NCBI GenBank assembly: GCA_019347595.1
Contig: JAHWLA010000104.1
Location: 1-9,012 of the forward strand
Direction of reading: 5' to 3'
Length of the DNA: 9,012 bases
Source: Actinomycetota bacterium
GTDB taxonomy: Bacteria; Actinomycetota; Acidimicrobiia; Acidimicrobiales; JAHWLA01
A model generated the notes under the pieces. It was not told where the DNA came from. It saw nothing but the letters and a program-made list of their open reading frames with translations, and searched no databases. Both the position numbers and the translations under genes were made by a program. This document shows, piece by piece, positions 1 to 5,789 of this stretch. The number at the start of each line of letters is the position of its first letter. The stretch's first letter is position 1.

Positions 1-529
1 TGAGGGCGTCGACGGGGAGGCCGGCGACCCGGGCCGCTTCCTCGTCGAGCACCACGGCGAACAGGGCGCGGCCGATCACGGCGACGATGGCCACGATGGC
101 GACACCGAGGGCGACGACGGTCCAGGCGTCGGCGGGCGAGACGGTGAGGATGGAGCCGAACAGGTAGGCCAGCAGGCCGGCGTCGAAGCGGTCGGACATG
201 CCCACCAGCACCACGCCCGCGGCGATGCCGGAGTAGAAGAACAAGGCGAGGGCGACGTCGCCCGAGGCACGCCCGTGGCGCCGGAGCCACTCGATGGCCA
301 GCGCGCCGGCTACGGCGACGACAAGGGCGGTGGCGACCGGCCACGTGCCGAACAGGAGCCCGGCGGCCACGCCGGCGAAGGCCAGATGGCCGATGCCGTC
401 CCCCATCAACGACAGGCGCTTCTGGACGAGGAAGGCGCCGATCAGCGGAGCGGACGCCCCCACGGCGACGCCCGCCACAAGCGCCAACTGCATGTACTCC
501 CGCTCGAAGGGATACGGCAGCGGGATCAT
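1..529 (-). CDS. znuB: Zinc/manganese ABC transporter permease (ABC-3 family), 3' end cut by the window
   Basis: This is the membrane subunit of a metal-ion ABC importer. It forms the channel that takes zinc (or manganese) from the ZnuA lipoprotein, driven by ZnuC. The 176 visible residues begin MIPLPYPFEREYMQLALVAG. Hydrophobic helices lie at about 14-35, 47-78, 91-111, 117-131 and 136-160. The ABC-3 hallmark run LSLMGDGIGHLAFAGVA is at about 39-55, and the conserved LDEEAARVAGLPV stretch is at 161-173. Family members are usually 260-300 residues, so roughly the last third lies beyond base 1. The start is chosen because its ATG overlaps the znuC stop as ATGA (526-529), which implies translational coupling, and because the conserved N-terminus begins there. 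No frame disruption is visible. The family is secure; zinc rather than manganese is inferred from the neighbouring Zur-like gene and operator. Confidence 0.9.
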   Translation of the reverse strand, partial: MIPLPYPFEREYMQLALVAGVAVGASAPLIGAFLVQKRLSLMGDGIGHLAFAGVAAGLLFGTWPVATALVVAVAGALAIEWLRRHGRASGDVALALFFYSGIAAGVVLVGMSDRFDAGLLAYLFGSILTVSPADAWTVVALGVAIVAIVAVIGRALFAVVLDEEAARVAGLPVDAL

Positions 530-1284
530 CGGTCGCCCAGCCCTTCCAGCCAGAGCGGCAGGTCCTCGGAGTGGACGCCGAGGCTGACGCCGGTGGCGCT
601 CAGGTCGGCGGGCGGGCCGTCGAAGTACACGTGGCCCTGGCGCAGGACCACCACCCGATCGAGGTCGTCGGCGACGGCGCCCAGCTCGTGCGACACCAGG
701 AGGACGGCGGCCTGGTGTTCGGCGACGAGGTGCACGAGCGAGTCGCGGAAGCGTCGCTGCGACTCGGCGTCCACGCCGGCCACTGGCTCGTCGAGCACGA
801 GCAGCTCGGGTTGCGCAGCGAGCGCCTTGGCGATGAACGCCCGCTGCTGCTGGCCGCCCGACAGCTCGCGGACGCGGCGGTGCCGCAGGTCGAGGAGGGA
901 CACGGCCGACATGGCGTGCTCGATCTCGGCATGGTCTTCGGCCCGCAGGCGGCGACGCCAGCCGATGCGGCCCAGTCGCCCGGCGGCCACCACCTCCTCC
1001 ACCGACGCGGGCAGCTCGCGTGCGAGCGCCGCGCGTTGCGGGACGTAGCCCAGCCGCCATCGGTCGGTGAGGGCCTTGGGGGCCTGGTCGAACAGGCGCA
1101 CCTCGCCGCGCGAGGGGGCGAGCAGCCCGAGCAGCAGGCGCAGCAACGTCGACTTCCCGGAGCCGTTGGGACCGACAAGGGCGACGAACTCGCCGGGGTT
1201 CACTGCCAGGCTCACGCCGTCGAGCACGGGGTCGGGCCCGTAGGCGAAGGACACGCCCTCGGCCACCAGGACGGGCGTCGTCAT
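526..1284 (-). CDS. znuC: Zinc/manganese ABC transporter ATP-binding protein
   Basis: This is the cytoplasmic ATPase (252 aa) that powers the ZnuB permease. All nucleotide-binding elements of an ABC ATPase are present: Walker A GPNGSGKST at 38-46, Q-loop Gln at 83 (YVPQ), signature LSGGQQQR at 141-148, Walker B LLVLDEP at 161-167, and H-loop His at 199 (LVSHEL). Length and order match ZnuC/MntB-type ATPases, and the protein looks intact and catalytically competent. The ATG overlaps the znuA stop by four bases (1281-1284, ATGA), and its own stop overlaps znuB the same way. No convincing Shine-Dalgarno precedes the ATG, so translation probably depends on ribosomes finishing znuA. It should be co-regulated with znuA from the Zur-box promoter. 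The metal specificity is inferred from context. Confidence 0.93.
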   Translation of the reverse strand: MTTPVLVAEGVSFAYGPDPVLDGVSLAVNPGEFVALVGPNGSGKSTLLRLLLGLLAPSRGEVRLFDQAPKALTDRWRLGYVPQRAALARELPASVEEVVAAGRLGRIGWRRRLRAEDHAEIEHAMSAVSLLDLRHRRVRELSGGQQQRAFIAKALAAQPELLVLDEPVAGVDAESQRRFRDSLVHLVAEHQAAVLLVSHELGAVADDLDRVVVLRQGHVYFDGPPADLSATGVSLGVHSEDLPLWLEGLGDR

Positions 1285-2129
1285 CGGCAGCCGAGGGCCT
1301 CGGCCAAGACGGCGAGGTTGGCCCGCATGCCCCCGATATAGCCGCCCTCGACGGGGAGCTCCAGCGTGGAGAGGACCGCCGTGCGCACGCCCGCTTCCCG
1401 GGCCAGGGCGTCGGCCGCCTTCGACTCCTCGGTCCCCTCGGTGAAGACCGTGGTGACACCACGGGAGCGGACGAGGTCGGCCAACTCCGCCAGTCGCTTC
1501 GGATCGGGCTCGGCCTCGGGCGACAGGCCGGTCAGGGGCTGCTGCTCGAGGCCGTAGCGGCGGGCCAGATAGCCGAAGGCGTCGTGGGTGGTGACGATCA
1601 CCCGGCGCTCGCAGTTCGTGAGGCGGGTTTCGTACTCCGCGTCGAGGGCCCGCAGCTCGTCGGCGTAGGCAGCAGCCCGGGTCCTGTAGGCCTCGGCGTT
1701 GGCAGGATCGACCTCGGCCAGCAGCTCGCCGATCGACACCGCGAGCGACGCCATGATCGTGGGGTCGAGCCAGATGTGGGGGTCGCCGGGGCGACGGTCG
1801 GGGATGACGTCGATGAGCTCGGCGACGTGGCCTGTGGCCCGTTCCGACGCCTGCTCGATGGCCGGTTGGAACCCGTCGCCCAGCGTGACGACGACATCGG
1901 CGTCCTCGATGCGGTCGACTTCCCGGGAGCTCGGCTCGAAGTCGTGGGGTTCGACGCCGGGCGGCGTCAGGTCGTGCAGCACGACGTCGTCGCCGCCGAC
2001 GTGGCGTACCAGCTCGGCCAAAGGGAAGAACGAAGCGACCACGTCGACGCGGCCGTCGTCGTCACCGGCATCGGGCGAACAGGCGGCGAGGACGAGGAGC
2101 GCCATGGCGGCGACGATGCGACGAACCAT
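1281..2129 (-). CDS. znuA: Metal-binding lipoprotein, zinc ABC transporter substrate-binding component
   Basis: This is the extracytoplasmic metal receptor (282 aa, cluster A-I / TroA-like fold) that delivers zinc, or possibly manganese, to ZnuB. The N-terminus is a lipoprotein signal, MVRRIVAAMALLVLAAC, with lipobox LAAC and lipidated Cys17. The three expected histidine ligands are visible: His62 in GVEPHDFEPS, His118 in DPHIWLDP and His182 in VTTHDAFGYL. The histidine-rich flexible loop found between the first two ligands in many zinc-type proteins (E. coli ZnuA) is absent. The usual acidic fourth ligand near the C-terminus is not obvious; Glu231 or Glu257 are candidates. It is the first gene of znuACB. 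No Shine-Dalgarno precedes its ATG, but a Zur-type palindrome and a -10-like hexamer do. The family is certain, and zinc is favoured by the operator and adjacent regulator. Confidence 0.92.
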   Translation of the reverse strand: MVRRIVAAMALLVLAACSPDAGDDDGRVDVVASFFPLAELVRHVGGDDVVLHDLTPPGVEPHDFEPSSREVDRIEDADVVVTLGDGFQPAIEQASERATGHVAELIDVIPDRRPGDPHIWLDPTIMASLAVSIGELLAEVDPANAEAYRTRAAAYADELRALDAEYETRLTNCERRVIVTTHDAFGYLARRYGLEQQPLTGLSPEAEPDPKRLAELADLVRSRGVTTVFTEGTEESKAADALAREAGVRTAVLSTLELPVEGGYIGGMRANLAVLAEALGCR

Positions 2130-2135
2130 GCGCGC

Positions 2136-2141
2136 ACGCTA
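2136..2141 (-). promoter_or_regulatory. Candidate -10 element of znuA (leaderless start)
   Basis: On the minus strand the hexamer TAGCGT fits the actinobacterial -10 pattern TAnnnT. Exactly six bases (GCGCGC) separate it from the znuA ATG at 2129. With normal -10 to start-site spacing, transcription would begin at or next to the A of ATG, giving a leaderless message. That would explain the missing ribosome-binding site. The hexamer is identical to the plus-strand element before the ABC ATPase gene, which has the same six-base spacing. No clear -35 is visible. Confidence 0.45.
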
Positions 2142-2149
2142 GCGCATTT

Positions 2150-2164
2150 TGAGAATGATTCCCA
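2150..2164. promoter_or_regulatory. Zur/Fur-type operator upstream of znuACB
   Basis: TGAGAATGATTCCCA is a 7-1-7 palindrome in which six of seven base pairs match. It is close to the TGAAAATnATTTTCA form known for actinobacterial Zur sites. It is the only AT-rich patch in the 71-bp gap between zur and znuA. It lies eight bases upstream of the znuA -10 candidate, covering the -35/spacer region, where a bound Fur-family dimer would block RNA polymerase. Zinc-dependent repression of znuACB by the neighbouring regulator is the natural reading. Fur-like or Mn-dependent control cannot be excluded from sequence. Confidence 0.8.
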
Positions 2165-2200
2165 TTTAGGTCCTCGCTCGTCCAGGGGGCGGGGGCGACG

Positions 2201-2638
2201 TCAGTCGGCACAGTCGGCGCACACGCCGGTGAGGTCGAGCCGGTGCGCCTGCACGGTGAAGCCGGTGCGCGCTCGGACGGTGCGCGCCGTCCGCTCCAAC
2301 GCCTCCTCCAGCGCCGACGACATGGTGAAATCGAGCACCGAGCCGCACCGCGTGCACACCAGGTGGTGGTGGTGCTCGGTCAGGTCCTCGGCCAGCTCGA
2401 AGCGGGCGAACTCGTCGGTGGCCAGTACCCGCCGCACCACGCCCGCCTGCTCCAGGACGGCGAGGTTGCGGTAGGCCGAGCTCTGGGGGAGCCCGCCGCT
2501 CGCCGCCTGCACCTCGGCGATGGTGAGGGGCCGGCCCGCCTCGGCCAGGATGCCGACGATCTGACGACGGCTGGTCGTGTAGCGCTGGTCGGCGTCCCGC
2601 AGCCGCGCCGCCGCCGTGGCGTCGAGCTCGGTAGTCAC
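2201..2638 (-). CDS. zur: Fur-family metal regulator, probably the zinc uptake repressor Zur
   Basis: This is a 145-residue Fur-superfamily repressor that binds DNA when loaded with metal. The N-terminal winged helix spans about 18-85, with recognition-helix region LPQSSAYRNLAVLEQAGVV at 50-68. The dimerisation half has a histidine run (HHHH, 89-92) that supplies metal ligands and two structural-zinc pairs, C95-x-x-C98 and C140-x-x-C143. The start is GTG at 2638, overlapping the serS stop as GTGA. The open frame runs further upstream, but only through out-of-frame serS sequence, and the family N-terminus fits this start. The next genes on the same strand are znuACB, preceded by a Zur-type palindrome, so zinc is the likeliest effector. 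Transcription probably comes from the serS promoter, making the repressor constitutive rather than self-regulated. Fur- or Mur-type specificity remains possible. Confidence 0.88.
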   Translation of the reverse strand: MTTELDATAAARLRDADQRYTTSRRQIVGILAEAGRPLTIAEVQAASGGLPQSSAYRNLAVLEQAGVVRRVLATDEFARFELAEDLTEHHHHLVCTRCGSVLDFTMSSALEEALERTARTVRARTGFTVQAHRLDLTGVCADCAD

Positions 2639-3921
2639 GACCGTCCGATCGTCTCCGCGCCTCGCATGTACGGCCGCAGCACCTCGGGGATGCGCACCGA
2701 CCCGTCCGGCTGCCGGTGCGTCTCCACCAGTGCCGCCCACACCCGGGGGACGGCGAGGGCCGACCCGTTGAGCGTGTGCGCCATGGTGGTGCCGCCGCCG
2801 GTCGCCGGGCGGTAGCGCAGGTTGGCGCGTCGGGCCTGGAACTCGCCGAACCACGACACCGACGACGCCTCCAGCCACAGGTCGCAGCCCGGTGCGTAGA
2901 TCTCGATGTCGAAGCAGCGGGCGGCCGAGAACGACAGGTCGCCGGCGGCGAGGTCGACCACCCGGTAGGCCAGGCCCAGTGCTTCCAGCGTGCCGGTGGC
3001 TCGCTCGACCAGCTCCTCGTGGAGCGCCGGCGCCTGTTGCTCGGTCGCCAGGGCGAGAATCTCCACCTTGTCGAACTCGTGCACCCGCAGCAGGCCCCGG
3101 GTGTCGCGGCCGGCGGACCCCGCCTCCCGCCGGAAGCAGGGCGTGTAGGCCATGAGCCGCAGCGGAAGGTCCGCCTCGTCGAGGATCTCGTCGCGAGCCA
3201 GCGAGGTCAGCGGGACCTCGGCGGTGGGAATCGCCCACAGGTCGTCGCGCTCGAGGTGGTAGGCCTCCTCCTCGAACTTCGGCAGGTGCCCGGTCGACAC
3301 CATCGTCTCGGTGCGCACCAGGGTGGGCGGGCGGATCTCCTCGAAGGCATCCGCGTTGCGGTCGAGGGCGAGCTGGCACAGCGCCCGGACCAGCCCCGCG
3401 CCCTGCTTGCGGAACATCACGAACATCGACCCGGACAGCTTCGCTCCCCGCTCGAGGTCGAGGATGCCGAGGTCGTTGCCGATGTCCCAGTGGGGGACGC
3501 GCTGGTGCTCGCCGTAGCCGCCGGGGTCGAAGCCGACCGTGCGCACCACCACGTTGTCGTCGGCGGTCAGCCCTTCGGGGGCGTCGGCGGCCGGCGTGTT
3601 CGGCGTGGTCAGCAGGATCTCGCGCAGGCGTTCGTCGGCGGCGTCGGCCTCCCCCGACAGCGCGCGCTCCTCCTCGCCGAGCGCCCGGCTCTCGGCGGCC
3701 AACGCCTCGGCCTTGTCCTCCTCGCCGTGGCGGTGGGCGGCGCCCACCTCCTTCGACAGCGCCTTTATGCGGGCGCGCACGTCGTCGCGACGGGCGCTCA
3801 GGTCGCGGACGCGGGCGTCGAGGGCGGCCGCGATGTCGAGGACTGTGGGGTCGGCACCTTTGCGAGCGAGCGCCGCCTTCGTCGCTTCGAGATCGGTTCG
3901 CAGGCGGCGGACATCGAGCAT
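2635..3921 (-). CDS. serS: Seryl-tRNA synthetase
   Basis: This cytoplasmic enzyme charges tRNA-Ser (and tRNA-Sec where present) with serine using ATP. At 428 aa it is the normal bacterial length. The N-terminus MLDVRRLRTD opens the coiled-coil tRNA-binding arm (about 1-100, rich in Ala, Glu, Arg and Lys). The class II catalytic domain follows: the serine-specificity loop TAEVPLTSL at 233-241, motif 2 CFRREAGSAGRDTRG at 262-276 with Arg264 and Glu266, and motif 3 LNGSALAVPRVWAALVE at 384-400 with Arg393. The C-terminal DGSVRIPEVLRPYM is also typical. The ATG at 3921 is the only start that gives the conserved N-terminus. It is the first gene of its transcript, 26 bp from a divergent ABC gene, and it overlaps zur by four bases. 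Nothing appears broken. Confidence 0.97.
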   Translation of the reverse strand: MLDVRRLRTDLEATKAALARKGADPTVLDIAAALDARVRDLSARRDDVRARIKALSKEVGAAHRHGEEDKAEALAAESRALGEEERALSGEADAADERLREILLTTPNTPAADAPEGLTADDNVVVRTVGFDPGGYGEHQRVPHWDIGNDLGILDLERGAKLSGSMFVMFRKQGAGLVRALCQLALDRNADAFEEIRPPTLVRTETMVSTGHLPKFEEEAYHLERDDLWAIPTAEVPLTSLARDEILDEADLPLRLMAYTPCFRREAGSAGRDTRGLLRVHEFDKVEILALATEQQAPALHEELVERATGTLEALGLAYRVVDLAAGDLSFSAARCFDIEIYAPGCDLWLEASSVSWFGEFQARRANLRYRPATGGGTTMAHTLNGSALAVPRVWAALVETHRQPDGSVRIPEVLRPYMRGAETIGRS

Positions 3922-3947
3922 GGTGGGCAGAACGGTAGCGTCCAGTC
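3922..3947. promoter_or_regulatory. 26-bp divergent promoter region between serS and the ABC exporter
   Basis: Only 26 bases lie between the serS ATG and the exporter GTG. On the plus strand TAGCGT (3936-3941) is six bases from the GTG. On the minus strand TACCGT (3937 down to 3932) is ten bases from the serS ATG. Both fit TAnnnT, and they share the self-complementary TA at 3936-3937, the geometry expected of a symmetric bidirectional promoter. Neither start codon has a Shine-Dalgarno, so the exporter mRNA would be leaderless and the serS mRNA nearly so. Any -35 sequences would lie inside the opposing gene. The assignment rests on motif and spacing only. Confidence 0.5.
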
Positions 3948-4865
3948 GTGCCCGCCATCGATGTCGCTTCCCTCGTCGTGCGCTACGGCGACGTGGTCGC
4001 CGTCGACGGGGTGTCGTTCACCGCCGAGGCCGGTGAGATCGTGGCCTTGCTGGGGCCGAACGGCGCGGGCAAGACGTCGACGGTGGAGACGCTGGAGGGA
4101 TACCGGCGCCCGGCGGGCGGGACGGTACGGGTGCTGGGGCTCGATCCGGCGGCGGCGGCCGACCGGCGGGCGCTACTGCCGCGCATCGGCGTGATGCTGC
4201 AACGGGGCGGCGTGTACCCGAGCATGCACGCGGTCGACGCCGTGCGCCTGTTCGCCTCCTACTACGCCGACCCGCTCGACCCGGCCGACGTGCTGGCGCG
4301 GGTGGGGTTGACGGGACGGGCGGCCCGCACGCCGTGGCGGCGGCTGTCGGGCGGGGAGCAGCAGCGGCTGGCGTTGGCTCTGGCGTTGGTAGGCCGGCCG
4401 GCAGTTGCCTTCCTCGACGAGCCCACGGCGGGCGTGGACCCCCACGGCCGGGTCGCCATCCGCTCGGTGGTGCGGTCGTTGCGCGACGAGGGCGTGTGCG
4501 TGCTGCTCACGACGCACGAGCTGGAGGAGGCGGAACGGGTAGCCGACCGCGTCGTGATCGTCGACCACGGGCGGGTGGTGGCGGCGGGGACGCCGGCGTC
4601 GTTGATGGCGGGCGACGCGCGCGGCAACGGCGTGCGTTTCGGGGCGCCGCCGGCGATCGACGTGGCCGCATTGGGGGCGCGGTTGGGTGCGCCGGTCGTG
4701 GAAGTGCAGCCGGGGGAGTACCGGGTGGAGGCGGCGTCCACGCCGCAGCTCGTGGCCGATCTCACGGCGTGGCTGGCCGAACGGGACCTGCCGCTGGCCG
4801 ACCTGCGGGCGGGCCGGCACACGCTGGAGGACGTCTTCCTCCGCCTCACCGGAGGCCCCTCATGA
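3948..4865 (+). CDS. ABC-2 type exporter, ATP-binding protein (DrrA/CcmA-like)
   Basis: This ATPase subunit (305 aa) pairs with the permease encoded by the next gene. The motifs are complete: Walker A GPNGAGKTS at 36-44, Q-loop Gln85 (MLQRGGVYP), signature LSGGEQQR at 133-140, Walker B VAFLDEPTAGVDP at 153-165, and H-loop His190 (LTTHELEEAE). Residues about 220-305 form the extra C-terminal domain common in drug, lipid and heme-type exporters of this class, ending TLEDVFLRLTG. The GTG start gives the expected MPAIDVASLVVRYGD beginning; later in-frame starts would cut the first strand. The stop overlaps the permease start (ATGA). Substrate is unknown. Its place next to cytochrome oxidase genes recalls actinobacterial ABC-2 pairs found near heme A synthase genes, so a role in oxidase or heme biogenesis is possible but unproven. 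Confidence 0.9.
   Translation: MPAIDVASLVVRYGDVVAVDGVSFTAEAGEIVALLGPNGAGKTSTVETLEGYRRPAGGTVRVLGLDPAAAADRRALLPRIGVMLQRGGVYPSMHAVDAVRLFASYYADPLDPADVLARVGLTGRAARTPWRRLSGGEQQRLALALALVGRPAVAFLDEPTAGVDPHGRVAIRSVVRSLRDEGVCVLLTTHELEEAERVADRVVIVDHGRVVAAGTPASLMAGDARGNGVRFGAPPAIDVAALGARLGAPVVEVQPGEYRVEAASTPQLVADLTAWLAERDLPLADLRAGRHTLEDVFLRLTGGPS
4851..4855 (+). promoter_or_regulatory. Shine-Dalgarno for the permease gene
   Basis: GGAGG lies six bases upstream of the ATG at 4862, inside the last codons of the ATPase gene. It supports initiation at 4862, upstream of the palindrome. The internal ATG at 4916 has only the weak CGGGACGG before it. Confidence 0.65.
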
Positions 4866-5635
4866 CGCCCCGAGTACATAGCGTGCGGAATCCGGACGCT
4901 ATGTACTCGGGACGGATGGTGGCGCAGGTGGGGGCGGAGGTGCGCATGCGGTTGCGGCACGGCGAGACGCTGCTGCTCGCCCTCGGCATCCCCGTGATCC
5001 TGCTGGTGTTCTTCTCGACGGTCGACGTGCTGCCCACGGACGTGGCCGCCGACGACCCGGTCGACTTCCTGGCGCCGGGCATCCTGGCGTTGGCGGTCAT
5101 GTCGACGGCCATGGTGAGCCTCGGCATCGCCACCGGGTTCGAACGGCAGTACCTGGTGCTGAAACGGCTGGGCACCACGCCCCTGGGCCGGCCTGCGCTG
5201 CTGGCGGCCAAGACGGCGGCCGTGCTGGTGGTCGAGGTCGTCCAGGTCGTCGTGCTCGTGGTGGTGGCCCGGTTGCTGGGCTGGTCGCCCGACGGGCGGC
5301 CGCTGGTGGCGGCGGCGGCGCTGCTGCTGGGGACGGTGGCTTTCGCCGGGCTGGGGCTCCTGATGGCGGGCACCCTCAAGGCCGAGGTCACGCTGGCGGC
5401 GGCCAACGGGCTCTATCTCGTCCTGCTGCTGCTGGGCGGCATGGTGGTGCCACTGGCCGAGCTGCCGGCGCCGTTGCGGGCGGTGGCCCGGGTGCTGCCC
5501 GCGGCGGCGCTGTCCGATGCCATGCACGGCGCCCTGTCGGCGGCGGGCACGGTGCCGGGGCGGGCATGGGCAGTCCTCGCGGCGTGGGCGGTGCTGGCCC
5601 CGCTGGCCGCCGCCCGCACCTTCAAGTGGGAGTGA
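4862..5635 (+). CDS. ABC-2 type transporter permease
   Basis: This is the membrane subunit (257 aa) of the two-gene exporter. Six hydrophobic helices are visible at about 36-54, 70-92, 113-139, 147-170, 177-197 and 236-251. The family-typical stretch ATGFERQYLVLKRLGTTPL lies at about 90-108 in the first cytoplasmic loop, and the protein ends AARTFKWE. The start at 4862 overlaps the ATPase stop (ATGA) and has GGAGG six bases upstream. Odd point: the first 18 residues (MTPRVHSVRNPDAMYSGR) are encoded largely by a perfect inverted repeat and do not look like a family N-terminus. Recognisable permease sequence starts at about Met19 (MVAQVGAEVRMRLRHGE), whose ATG at 4916 is an alternative start giving 239 aa. 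The exported compound is unknown; proximity to the oxidase genes only hints at heme or oxidase biogenesis. Confidence 0.87.
   Translation: MTPRVHSVRNPDAMYSGRMVAQVGAEVRMRLRHGETLLLALGIPVILLVFFSTVDVLPTDVAADDPVDFLAPGILALAVMSTAMVSLGIATGFERQYLVLKRLGTTPLGRPALLAAKTAAVLVVEVVQVVVLVVVARLLGWSPDGRPLVAAAALLLGTVAFAGLGLLMAGTLKAEVTLAAANGLYLVLLLLGGMVVPLAELPAPLRAVARVLPAAALSDAMHGALSAAGTVPGRAWAVLAAWAVLAPLAAARTFKWE
4869..4911. repeat. Perfect 16-bp inverted repeat inside the permease N-terminus
   Basis: The left arm CCCGAGTACATAGCGT (4869-4884) is the exact reverse complement of the right arm (4896-4911). The 11-base spacer itself holds a small CGGA-A-TCCG dyad. The element starts seven bases after the A of the permease ATG and is read in frame without a stop. 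In RNA it would form a very stable hairpin overlapping the initiation region. It is noticeably less GC-rich than its surroundings, which suggests an inserted palindromic element rather than ordinary coding sequence. Confidence 0.9.
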
Positions 5636-5734
5636 CCCGTTTGGATCGCGGCTGTAATGGCGACCAGAACGAAGCGGTTCGGCGCAATGGTCCCCCCCTG
5701 GTGTCGACCCCTGCGCTCCATTCTGTGCACTGAT

Positions 5735-5772
5735 TTCGCAGTAATCCGGGTGTGGACACGGACTACTGCGAA
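5735..5772. repeat. Inverted repeat between convergent genes, possible bidirectional terminator
   Basis: TTCGCAGTAATCCG (5735-5748) pairs with CGGACTACTGCGAA (5759-5772) over 14 positions with one G-T type mismatch, around a 10-base loop. Weaker symmetry extends about seven bases further out on each side. It lies in the 154-bp gap between the permease stop (5635) and the thioredoxin-like gene stop (5790), so it could end transcription from both sides. Neither strand has a T-tract after the stem, but terminators without one are common in high-GC actinobacteria. The rest of the gap (5636-5734) shows only short, unconvincing dyads and no gene. Confidence 0.6.
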
Positions 5773-5789
5773 CTGAGCGGAAGAGGGGT

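Noticed and set aside
2201..3958. A single 585-residue minus-strand reading frame spanning zur and serS
   Set aside because: Only its last 145 residues are the Fur-family protein. The upstream part is Arg/Pro-rich out-of-frame translation of serS, which has its own clear frame.
2716..4194. Long plus-strand reading frame antisense to serS
   Set aside because: Low-complexity Arg/Gly/His composition typical of the complement of GC-rich coding DNA, with no domain. serS on the other strand has every class II synthetase motif.
4869..4911. Permease palindrome as a rho-independent terminator
   Set aside because: It lies inside a coding frame just after a start codon, and no T-tract follows the stem on either strand. 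A terminator here would silence the permease.
4262..5527. Long minus-strand reading frame antisense to the ABC exporter
   Set aside because: His/Gln/Arg-rich shadow of the ATPase and permease frames, whose motifs and membrane helices are unambiguous. The frame has no recognisable fold.
5636..5734. Possible small gene or RNA in the convergent gap
   Set aside because: No frame with a start and ribosome site, and only 4-5 bp dyads such as GAAC/GTTC and GCGCA/TGCGC. Nothing supports a transcript.
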